DNA of 64,000 nucleotides. It comes from Massilia forsythiae (lineage in GTDB: Bacteria; Pseudomonadota; Gammaproteobacteria; Burkholderiales; Burkholderiaceae_D). Made by a program: the position numbers and the translations under genes. Numbering within the stretch: the first letter of the stretch is position 1; every line of letters starts with the position of its first letter. The DNA lies in assembly GCF_012849555.1 (NCBI RefSeq), contig NZ_CP051685.1, positions 6,138,001 through 6,202,000 of the forward strand, written 5' to 3'. Below the pieces are notes generated by a model. It was not told the origin of the DNA and did no database searches. It worked only from the letters and a program-made list of their open reading frames with translations. Of this stretch, positions 24,910 to 31,401 are shown one piece after another.

Positions 24910-25003
24910 CTTGGTCCTTTCGTGCGCACCTGTACGGCGCGATTCTTGTTATGCGACATGCCGGCAATGGCATTGCCATTCGCGGCGCCTGCTTTACGGA
25001 TGC

Positions 25004-25393
25004 TTACTGGCCGGAATTGGCGCGGTCGACTTCCTGGCGCAGCACGCGCAGGTCGGCGTTGAGCGCGTCGGCGGCGGCGGTGGCCTTGGCCGATGCGGCC
25101 TTGCTCTGGGCCAGCTTGGCGTCGGCCTGGGCCTGCACCGCCAGCTCGCGCGCCGTCTTGTAATCCTTGGCGGCGAGCGCCTGGTTGGCGCGCATCATCT
25201 TGTCGCGCGCCGCATTGATTTCCTGGGGCGCCAGTTCCGGCGCGCCGGCCGACACCGCGTTCTCGACGGCATTGTGCGACACCGCGACGGCGGCGGTCGC
25301 CGGGGTCTTTTCCGAGCTGGCGCAGGCGCTCAGCGACAGCACCGCAGCGGCGGCGGCGACGCGTACCAGCAGGTTGATCGATCGTTGATTCAT
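25004..25393 (-). CDS. Short DUF4398 lipoprotein
   Basis: 129 residues from ATG 25393, with GGGAGAACAGA immediately upstream. Lipobox LSAC. The mature part is one DUF4398 helical hairpin (APELAPQEINAARDKMMRANQALAAKDYKTARELAVQAQADAKLAQSKAASAKATAAADALNADLRVLRQEVDRA). It equals the N-terminal domain of the next gene without its OmpA domain, suggesting paired or hetero-oligomeric coiled-coil lipoproteins. First gene of a six-gene operon; TATAAC at 25443-25438 and an inverted repeat at 25479-25466 give a well-formed activator-type promoter. Confidence 0.9.
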   Translation of the reverse strand: MNQRSINLLVRVAAAAAVLSLSACASSEKTPATAAVAVSHNAVENAVSAGAPELAPQEINAARDKMMRANQALAAKDYKTARELAVQAQADAKLAQSKAASAKATAAADALNADLRVLRQEVDRANSGQ

Positions 25394-25437
25394 TCTGTTC
25401 TCCCGTTCAAGCAATCCGATAGGAATGTGTTAGTAAC

Positions 25438-25479
25438 GTTATAACCCTCTCGCAACCTGCGTTCGGTTCGGTGGCGCAC
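25438..25479 (-). promoter_or_regulatory. Predicted regulon site for the DUF4398-ferritin-YqjDE operon
   Basis: Minus strand GTGCG-CCAC-CGAAC (25479-25466), 22 bases, then TATAAC (25443-25438), the best -10 of the set. Divergent from the asmA site 38 bases away. Confidence 0.7.
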
Positions 25480-25516
25480 ATTGACGGTGGACTGGCCGGT
25501 TGCGGGCATCCTCACG

Positions 25517-25558
25517 GTGCGCCACCGCACATTGACGACACCCCCTTTACGTTAATCT
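25517..25558 (+). promoter_or_regulatory. Predicted regulon site for asmA
   Basis: GTGCG-CCAC-CGCAC (25517-25530), 22 bases, then TAATCT (25553-25558). A TTGACG at 25532 could serve as a -35 with a short 15-base spacer, typical of class II activated promoters. Confidence 0.7.
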
Positions 25559-25591
25559 TCGTTCAACCCCAGCTACCAACAGAGGACTGTC

Positions 25592-27643
25592 ATGACAGAC
25601 AAACAGCCCCATCGGCGCACGCCCATGTCGCGTCCGCTAAAAATCACCCTCAGCATCGCCGGCGTGCTGGTGGCGATTCCCTTCATCGCCATCATCATCC
25701 TGCTCACCTTCGACTGGAACCGCGCCAAGCCCTGGCTCAATGCCAAGGTGAGCGAAGCCATCGACCGGCCGTTCGCCATCGCCGGCAACCTGGCGGTGCA
25801 CTGGGAGCGCCCGGCCGCCAGCATTCCGCCGGCCCAACGCACCTGGCGCGACCACATCCCATGGCCGCATCTGGTTGCGGACGACGTCCACGTCGGCAAC
25901 CCGGCCGGCCTGCCGCAGCAGGACATGGCCAGCGTACACCAGTTCTCGTTCTCGCTCGATCCGTTCGCCCTGCTCGGCCACCGCATCCATATTCCCGTGC
26001 TGCGCTTCGACGGTCCGCGCGTGGACTTGCTGCGTACCGATGCGACCCACTACAACTGGGTGTTCAAGCACGAGGAAAAGGAATCGAAGTGGAAGCTCGA
26101 CCTGGAGCGCCTGGTGCTGGCGCAGGGCGTGGTGCACGTGCAGGATGCGGTCACCAAGGCCGACGTCACCGCCAACGTCAACACGCTGGCCAACGACCCG
26201 ACCTACGGCATCGCCTTCACGCTGGACGGCAAGTACAACGGTGCGCCGGTGGATGGCGGCGGCAAGCTGGGCAAGGTGCTGTCGCTGACCGACCAGGACA
26301 CGCCCTTCCCGGTCCAGGCCGACGTGCGTTCGGGTCCGAACCGCATCGCCCTGGAAGGCACCGTGACGCGTCCGGCCAAGCTGGCGGCGATCGACCTGCG
26401 CCTGAAGCTGGCGGCTGCCAGCATGGCGCGCCTGTACGCCTTCACCGGCGTGCTGCTGCCGGAAACCCCGGCGTTCTCGACCGAAGGCCACCTGACCGGT
26501 TCGCTCGGCGACGACAGCCGCTGGGTGTATGACGACTTCAAGGGCAAGGTGGGCGAGTCCGACATCGCCGGGCGCCTGGAGTTCCAGACCGGCAAGCCGC
26601 GCAACAAGCTGACCGGCAATGTGAAGTCGCGCCAGCTGCGCTTTGCCGACCTGGGCCCGGTGGTCGGCGCCGATTCCAACGCCAGCAAGAAGGCGCGCGG
26701 CGTGGCGGCGGTGCAGCCGGCCGGCAAGGCTTTGCCGGTGGAAAAGTTCAACACCGACAAATGGAAGACGCTCGATGCCGACGTGCGCTATGCGGCCGAC
26801 CGCATCGTCAAGGACAAGAACCTGCTGAACAAGCTGTCGACCCACCTGATCATGAAGAACGGCGTACTGACGCTCGACCCGCTCAACTTCGGCCTGGCCG
26901 GCGGCACCGTCAATTCCACCATCAAGCTCGATGGCAGCGCCGGCGGCACCGCGCCGATCAAGGCCACCGCCGACGTCACCGCGCGCCAGATCAAGGTCAA
27001 GCAATTGTTCCCGCAAGTCGAAAAGATCCAGCAAGCCACTGCCGGCGACATCTACGGCCAGGCCAAATTGACCGCCACCGGCGATTCGGTGGGCGCCATG
27101 ATGGCCAACGCCAACGGCGAGGTGAAGGGCCTGGTCAGCCAGGGCGTGGTCAGCAAGCTGTTGCTCGAGGAAGCCGGCCTGAACGTGGGCAACGTCATCA
27201 TCACCAAGCTGTTCGGCGACAAGCCGGTGCAGTTGAATTGCCTGGCGGCCGACCTGGGCGTGAAGGATGGCGTGGCGCACACCCGCACCTTCGTGCTCGA
27301 TACCGAGGAAGCCATCGTCGACATCAACGGTTCGGTCAACATGGCCAACGAACAGATGGACCTGCGCATCAAGCCGGAAACCAAGGGCTTGCGCCTGTTC
27401 ACCCTGCGCACCCCGTTCTTCGTGCGCGGCACCTTCAAGAAGCCGGACCTGTCGCTCGACAAGAAGGTGCTGGCCCTGAAGGGCGGCGCAGCGGCGGTGC
27501 TTGCCACCGTGGCGGCGCCGGTAGCGGCATTGATCCCGCTGATCAATACCGGTCCGGGCCAGGACAGCCCGTGCAATGCGCTGCTGGCCCAGGCGCATGC
27601 CAAACCGCAGGCGCCGCCGCCGGGCAAGAGCGCCAAGCGATGA
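25592..27643 (+). CDS. AsmA family protein
   Basis: 683 residues. One N-terminal membrane helix (LKITLSIAGVLVAIPFIAIIILLTF) is followed by FDWNRAKPWLNAKVSEAIDRPFAIAGNLAVHWERP, the AsmA N-terminal block, then a long periplasmic beta-rich region with repeated FKGKVGESDIAGRLEF-like strands and the C-terminal AsmA domain (DTEEAIVDINGSVNMANEQMDLRIKPETKGLRLFTLRTPFFVRGTFKKPDLSLDKK). AsmA-like proteins form lipid-conducting grooves moving phospholipid across the periplasm. ATG 25625 (MSRPLK) is an alternative start. Divergent from the DUF4398 operon and probably coregulated. Confidence 0.92.
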   Translation: MTDKQPHRRTPMSRPLKITLSIAGVLVAIPFIAIIILLTFDWNRAKPWLNAKVSEAIDRPFAIAGNLAVHWERPAASIPPAQRTWRDHIPWPHLVADDVHVGNPAGLPQQDMASVHQFSFSLDPFALLGHRIHIPVLRFDGPRVDLLRTDATHYNWVFKHEEKESKWKLDLERLVLAQGVVHVQDAVTKADVTANVNTLANDPTYGIAFTLDGKYNGAPVDGGGKLGKVLSLTDQDTPFPVQADVRSGPNRIALEGTVTRPAKLAAIDLRLKLAAASMARLYAFTGVLLPETPAFSTEGHLTGSLGDDSRWVYDDFKGKVGESDIAGRLEFQTGKPRNKLTGNVKSRQLRFADLGPVVGADSNASKKARGVAAVQPAGKALPVEKFNTDKWKTLDADVRYAADRIVKDKNLLNKLSTHLIMKNGVLTLDPLNFGLAGGTVNSTIKLDGSAGGTAPIKATADVTARQIKVKQLFPQVEKIQQATAGDIYGQAKLTATGDSVGAMMANANGEVKGLVSQGVVSKLLLEEAGLNVGNVIITKLFGDKPVQLNCLAADLGVKDGVAHTRTFVLDTEEAIVDINGSVNMANEQMDLRIKPETKGLRLFTLRTPFFVRGTFKKPDLSLDKKVLALKGGAAAVLATVAAPVAALIPLINTGPGQDSPCNALLAQAHAKPQAPPPGKSAKR

Positions 27644-27681
27644 GCGCGGGTGCAAACGATTGAAGATATCGTCTTGCCAAT

Positions 27682-27723
27682 GTTATTTGTCGTACAGAGC
27701 GCCATGACGGGAACGGGTAATCT
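27682..27723 (+). promoter_or_regulatory. Predicted regulon site (degenerate) for BON lipoprotein 2
   Basis: GTTAT-TTGT-CGTAC (27682-27695) keeps only the promoter-proximal half-site, but TAATCT (27718-27723) starts exactly 22 bases later, as at asmA. Confidence 0.5.
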
Positions 27724-27795
27724 GCACTCATCGTGGCGCTGGTCGTGAGACCGCCCATCCCGAAAAACAAACTGAATCCAGAAAAGGATACCAAA

Positions 27796-28110
27796 ATGAA
27801 ACGATTCGCTACCACCGCCACCATCTGCGCTTTCCTGGCCCTGGGCTCGCTCACCGGCTGCGCCTCCGATGGCGGCAAGCACGAAACCGTCGGCCAGTAC
27901 GTCGATGACGCCGGCGTCACCGCCAACGTGAAAGCCGCCATCCTGGCGGATTCGCGTCTGAAGTCGAGCGAGATCAATGTCGAGACCTACCAGGGCACCG
28001 TCCAGCTGAGCGGCTTCGTCGGCCAGGCCGGCGACGTGGCGACCGCCGCTTCGGTGGCACGCGGCGTCAAGGGCGTGAAATCGGTCAAGAACGACCTGCG
28101 CCTGAAGTAA
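27796..28110 (+). CDS. BON-domain lipoprotein (copy 2)
   Basis: 104 residues from ATG 27796, with AAAAGGA upstream. Lipobox LTGC. The BON domain (DDAGVTANVKAAILADSRLKSSEINVETYQGTVQLSGFVGQAGDVATAASVARGVKGVKSVKNDLRLK) is a close paralogue of the protein at 20868, same length and domain limits. The duplicates flank the operon cluster on either side. A small glycine-zipper gene follows after 59 bases and is likely cotranscribed. Confidence 0.92.
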   Translation: MKRFATTATICAFLALGSLTGCASDGGKHETVGQYVDDAGVTANVKAAILADSRLKSSEINVETYQGTVQLSGFVGQAGDVATAASVARGVKGVKSVKNDLRLK

Positions 28111-28169
28111 TCGCGCAACCGTTCCGCTATAAGTAAAAACAGGCAATCCCCATCAATAAGGAGTTGATC

Positions 28170-28391
28170 ATGAAAACCATTAAGCAAATCATCGTGACCG
28201 CATCGCTGGCAACCGTGGCCCTGGGCCTGACCGGCTGCGCCGGCATGTCGCAGCAGGACAAGAACACTGCCATCGGCGCCGGCGCCGGTGCAGTGGTCGG
28301 CGGTGTCCTGACCGGTGGCAGCGCCGTCGGTACCGTGGGTGGCGCAGCCGTGGGCGGCGTGATCGGCAACCAGGTCAAGCAGACCCACTAA
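28170..28391 (+). CDS. Small glycine-zipper lipoprotein (OsmB-like)
   Basis: 73 residues from ATG 28170, with AAGGAG at 28158-28163; a TTG at 28164 is a weaker start. Lipobox LTGC. The mature protein is essentially one glycine zipper (NTAIGAGAGAVVGGVLTGGSAVGTVGGAAVGGVIGNQVKQ), the same architecture as OsmB, the osmotically inducible outer-membrane lipoprotein. It follows BON copy 2 in the same transcript and is ended by the terminator at 28408. Confidence 0.9.
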   Translation: MKTIKQIIVTASLATVALGLTGCAGMSQQDKNTAIGAGAGAVVGGVLTGGSAVGTVGGAAVGGVIGNQVKQTH

Positions 28392-28407
28392 GCCCTCCGG
28401 CCTCGTG

Positions 28408-28439
28408 AAAACGCCCCGCTCGTGCGGGGCGTTTTTTTT
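28408..28439 (+). terminator. Rho-independent terminator
   Basis: AAACGCCCCGC and GCGGGGCGTTT form an 11-bp stem with a short loop and T8 tail. Ends the BON2-OsmB-like transcript. Confidence 0.9.
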
Positions 28440-28487
28440 GTGGAAGCCTGTAGGGGACGACAGGCGGGCGCCCTGGCTCGAGGTGCA

Positions 28488-29219
28488 TCAAACCATGGCG
28501 GAAACGAGCGTGGCCGCACCCGCTTCGCGCACGATCTCGTAGCAGGTGCAGGATGCAGCAGCCAAGCCTTCGGGATCGAGGATCTCGATGTTGCCGCGGC
28601 TGTAGTTGATCAGGCCCTGCTGCTGCAGCGCGCTGGCGGCCTTGGTCACGCCGACGCGGCGCACGCCCAGCGCATGGGCGAGGAATTCGTGGGTCAGGTG
28701 GAACTTGTCGGATTGCAGGCGGTCGCGCGTGACCAGCAGCGAACGCGCCAGGCGCGCCTCCAGGACGTGGTAGCGGCTGCAGACCGCGATCTGGATCGCC
28801 TGCGCCAGCAGGGTATCGGTATAGCGGTAGAGCACGTGCTGCAGTCCCGGACTGCGGGCGAACTCGGCGCGCAGGTGATCGGCATCGATGCGGCTGGCGA
28901 TGCCGGCGCGCTGCACCACGGCGCGCACCTGCATGGTGTCGTGGCCGAGCGCCACGGTGGCGCCCAGCATGCCTTCGCGGCCGACCTGGCCGACCTCGAG
29001 CGTCATGCGCCCCTCGGCCACCGCCATCAGCGAGACCAGGCAATCGTGCGGAAAATAGATGTGCCGGATCGGGTCGCCCGGCTCGCACAGCACGGCGCCG
29101 ATCTCCACCTGCACCTGGTCGAGCGCCTGCGCCATGCCGGCCAGCTCCTCGGATGGGAGCGCGGCAAGCAGCAGGTTGGCACTGTGCTCGACGGCCATCG
29201 GCGGAGCGGGAGAATTCAT
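28488..29219 (-). CDS. Crp/Fnr-superfamily transcriptional regulator, candidate master of the local regulon
   Basis: 243 residues from ATG 29219, with GAGG upstream. Residues ~15-145 form a cyclic-nucleotide-binding-type beta roll (YFPHDCLVSLMAVAEGRMTLEVGQVGREGMLGATVALG). The glutamate and arginine-serine residues that bind cAMP in CRP are not conserved, and there is no N-terminal cysteine cluster as in FNR, so the signal is unknown. The C-terminal winged helix (LTHEFLAHALGVRRVGVTKAASALQQQGLINYSRGNIEILD) has a recognition helix RRVGVTK, unlike CRP (RE...R) or FNR (E..SR), predicting another operator. An inverted repeat at 29385-29372 with TACGCT 22 bases on suggests autoregulation. Confidence 0.92.
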   Translation of the reverse strand: MNSPAPPMAVEHSANLLLAALPSEELAGMAQALDQVQVEIGAVLCEPGDPIRHIYFPHDCLVSLMAVAEGRMTLEVGQVGREGMLGATVALGHDTMQVRAVVQRAGIASRIDADHLRAEFARSPGLQHVLYRYTDTLLAQAIQIAVCSRYHVLEARLARSLLVTRDRLQSDKFHLTHEFLAHALGVRRVGVTKAASALQQQGLINYSRGNIEILDPEGLAAASCTCYEIVREAGAATLVSAMV

Positions 29220-29343
29220 CGGAGCCTCACGGTTGACTTCATGGTTCCGGACCGCCGTCCATGCGGCGCCGCGCGCCATCGCCATGCGTTGCGCGCCTGC
29301 CCGATCGCGGCGTCCGGATACATCTGCAAACATCCTGGAACCA

Positions 29344-29385
29344 GCGTACCGGCTGCGCCCAGCCAAGTATGTACGGTGACGCACG
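29344..29385 (-). promoter_or_regulatory. Predicted regulon site upstream of the Crp/Fnr-type gene
   Basis: Minus strand GTGCG-TCAC-CGTAC (29385-29372), 22 bases, then TACGCT (29349-29344). Suggests autoregulation. Confidence 0.6.
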
Positions 29386-29460
29386 GAACATGGTGTTGTT
29401 GACAAGGACATCGATGGCAATCACAGCCACTGACTCGCTCGATTTTTTCTTTTTTACAAT

Positions 29461-29502
29461 GTGTGCCAGCGCACGGAATGGATGAGCAAGTCAACCGACA
29501 AT
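29461..29502 (+). promoter_or_regulatory. Predicted regulon site for the 76-residue membrane protein
   Basis: GTGTG-CCAG-CGCAC (29461-29474), 22 bases, then GACAAT (29497-29502). Confidence 0.6.
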
Positions 29503-29549
29503 AAAGTTGTGCCGCGGAAACAGCGGTTAACTTTTCCACAAGGATTCAC

Positions 29550-29780
29550 ATGAACAGCCTGGCATGGATCGGCATCATTCTCTGGGGCGTCGTGGTCACC
29601 GGATTCGGGCTGTTGAGCACTGCCGCCATGCCGCATGCCGAAAGCGGCAGCATGGCGGCGCAAGACGTGGTGCTCCTGATCGGCGGCGGCATCCTGACTT
29701 GCCTGATCGGCCTCACCGGCCTGATGGGCTACATGGGCTGGATCCCGGGCTTGCGAAAAGAACAAAAAAATATCGCCTAA
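29550..29780 (+). CDS. Small two-helix membrane protein
   Basis: 76 residues with two hydrophobic helices (WIGIILWGVVVTGFGLLSTAAM and VVLLIGGGILTCLIGLTGLMGYMGWI) and a charged tail (RKEQKNIA). No catalytic residues. The start has an AAGG within CACAAGGATTCAC. Its predicted promoter site begins 89 bases before the start codon, the same distance as for the next small membrane gene. Function unknown; the context suggests an envelope-stress peptide. Confidence 0.8.
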   Translation: MNSLAWIGIILWGVVVTGFGLLSTAAMPHAESGSMAAQDVVLLIGGGILTCLIGLTGLMGYMGWIPGLRKEQKNIA

Positions 29781-29781
29781 T

Positions 29782-29823
29782 GTACGGCATCGTACGGAGC
29801 GGGGCCGGCGGCGGATGGATACT
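29782..29823 (+). promoter_or_regulatory. Predicted regulon site for lmo0937-type gene
   Basis: GTACG-GCAT-CGTAC (29782-29795), perfect half-sites, 22 bases, then GATACT (29818-29823). Confidence 0.65.
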
Positions 29824-29871
29824 AGCTCTACGGCAAACGCAAGGCCGGTTCAAACCAACGAGGACACTATC

Positions 29872-30018
29872 ATGCTCTACACCATCGCCGTCATTCTCAT
29901 CATCCTGTGGCTGCTTGGCCTGGTCACCTCCTATACCATCGGTGGCTTCATCCACATCCTGCTGGTCGTTGCCGTCATCATGATCCTGGTGCGCCTGATC
30001 AGTGGCCGAGGCATCTAG
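29872..30018 (+). CDS. lmo0937-family small membrane protein (DUF5670)
   Basis: 48 residues from ATG 29872 with GAGGAC upstream. The sequence MLYTIAVILIILWLLGLV ... IHILLVVAVIMILVRLISGR is the signature of the lmo0937 family: two short transmembrane helices joined by a tight turn. The family is stress-induced in several bacteria but has no known mechanism. It has its own predicted activator-type promoter at 29782-29823 and a very strong terminator at 30059-30119. Confidence 0.88.
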   Translation: MLYTIAVILIILWLLGLVTSYTIGGFIHILLVVAVIMILVRLISGRGI

Positions 30019-30058
30019 TCTGCCTGACCGTATCCGCACACCCCGCAAGTCCCAGGCG

Positions 30059-30119
30059 ATCCGTTTCGGTGTCGCGCCCCTCTAACCGGTGGCGTGACAC
30101 CGAAACGGATATTTTTTTT
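30059..30119 (+). terminator. Long-stem terminator
   Basis: A perfect 15-bp stem (30059-30073 with 30096-30110), extendable by about five pairs, is followed by A and T8. It lies just upstream of the Shine-Dalgarno of the next OmpA gene, the same layout as at 18284. Confidence 0.85.
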
Positions 30120-30139
30120 CTTTTTGCAAGGAGACCATC

Positions 30140-30811
30140 ATGCACAAGACATTCATCCAATCGACGCTGTGCGCGACCGTCCTGGCCCTCGCGGCCAGCG
30201 GCTGCGCCGACATGAACGCCACCCAGCGCGGCACCGCCACCGGCGCCGGCGTCGGCGCCGGCCTGGGCGCGATTTTGGGGGCGGCCACGGGCGGTGGCGG
30301 CGGCGGGCGGACCGCGCGCGGCGCGGTGCTGGGCGCCGCCGCGGGCGCGGTGGCCGGCAACGTCTGGTCCAGGCACATGGAACAGCAGCGCCAGGCGATG
30401 GAGCAAGCCACCCGCGGCACCGGCGTGCAGGTCTCGCAGACCGCCGACAACCGCCTCAAGCTCGAGATCCCGAGCGATATCTCGTTCGATACCGGGCGCG
30501 CCGACGTCAAGCCGAACTTCCGCCCGATCCTGGACCGCTTCGCCGGCACCCTGAACGAGAACCCGGCCACCTTCGTCACCATCGTCGGCCATACCGACAG
30601 CACCGGCGGCGACCAGATCAACCAGCCGCTGTCGCTCGACCGCGCCGCCAGCGCGCGCGACTACCTGGCCGGCCGCGGCATCAACCCGAACCGGATCACC
30701 GTCGAAGGCCGCGCCGCGCGCGAACCGATCGCTTCCAACAACGATGCCGCCGGCCGCGCGCGCAACCGCCGCGTGGAAATCTACGTCAACGAACCGCAGC
30801 GCCAGGGCTGA
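30140..30811 (+). CDS. Glycine-zipper OmpA-domain lipoprotein (YiaD-like)
   Basis: 223 residues, with AAGGAG eight bases upstream. Lipobox AASGC. Residues ~30-78 are a glycine zipper (GTATGAGVGAGLGAILGAATGGGGGG ... GAVLGAAAGAVAGN). Residues ~105-218 are an OmpA domain (SDISFDTGRADVKPNFRPILDRFAGTL ... IVGHTDSTGGDQINQPLSLDRAASARDYL ... RARNRRVEIYVNEP). This is the YiaD/inner-or-outer-membrane OmpA architecture. It is the third OmpA-type protein in 14 kb. No regulon site with correct -10 spacing was found before it, so it may depend on read-through or a separate promoter. Confidence 0.92.
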   Translation: MHKTFIQSTLCATVLALAASGCADMNATQRGTATGAGVGAGLGAILGAATGGGGGGRTARGAVLGAAAGAVAGNVWSRHMEQQRQAMEQATRGTGVQVSQTADNRLKLEIPSDISFDTGRADVKPNFRPILDRFAGTLNENPATFVTIVGHTDSTGGDQINQPLSLDRAASARDYLAGRGINPNRITVEGRAAREPIASNNDAAGRARNRRVEIYVNEPQRQG

Positions 30812-31401
30812 CCGGTAGACGCAGCGTTTGCCCGTCCACGCGTACCGTACCGCCGGATTCTCCGGCTGTCCCGGTGCATGTCGAACACGTGGACGGCGAA
30901 GCCGCCTCGTCGGCCACGTCTCCCCCTGCCCGAAATGGAGCTGGAGTCACTGCAGGACAGGACCGCCATTTAACATTTCTGTGAGAATCTCCTGCAATTC
31001 TTGCACTAAAGTATCAATTTCATCAGCAGATTTCGCCGCATTCCCGTGCTCATGCGTAGCTGGCGCGGCGCACCGGCAGCATTACGGGCAGGGATACCAT
31101 TTCCTTCACGCGAATGCAAACCAGCCATTTGTCGCGCTCGACTTCGGCTTTTCGGTGAAAACACTATGCAGCCCTGCCATTCCGGCATGGTTCATGCCGC
31201 TCCCCATAAAAGTGCATGGTGTCATTACCTGTATGTATACCCGTTGTAATATTCACACAAAATCTCACACCGATTTGACTTTTTCTTATCAGAAATGGTC
31301 TGATGCCGGCCTCGGCCTGTCTTGACGGCCGGGTACCACAGCAAGGCCCACGCCGTTCGTCCAGAAGACGGCCGGGGTCGCATCAATAAATCGGAGAGAT
31401 T
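30812..31401 (+). other. 590-bp intergenic region before the TonB receptor
   Basis: No ORF is supported. The first 100 bases hold a degenerate copy of the inverted-repeat element described at 45336. From ~30960 the base composition becomes more A/T-rich, with ATGTATACCCGTTGTAATATTC near 31232-31255 as the best promoter-like stretch; it implies a leader of about 140 bases for the receptor. No clear Fur or riboswitch motif could be recognised. Confidence 0.5.
30832..30906. repeat. Degenerate copy of the CCGTCCACGCG inverted-repeat element
   Basis: CCGTCCACGCG (30832-30842) and ACACGTGGACGGCGAAGCC (from 30885) match the internal arms and right flank of the 45336-45433 element, with a diverged loop and no terminal GTAGGGTGG. 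Confidence 0.55.

Noticed and set aside
24922..24937. GTGCG-CACC-TGTAC, resembling a regulon site before the DUF4398-OmpA gene
   Set aside because: It lies only 13 bases before the start codon and no -10 falls at the fixed distance; half-site also deviates.
30026..30039. GACCG-TATC-CGCAC upstream of the third OmpA-type gene
   Set aside because: No -10-like hexamer 22-23 bases downstream and a terminator follows immediately.
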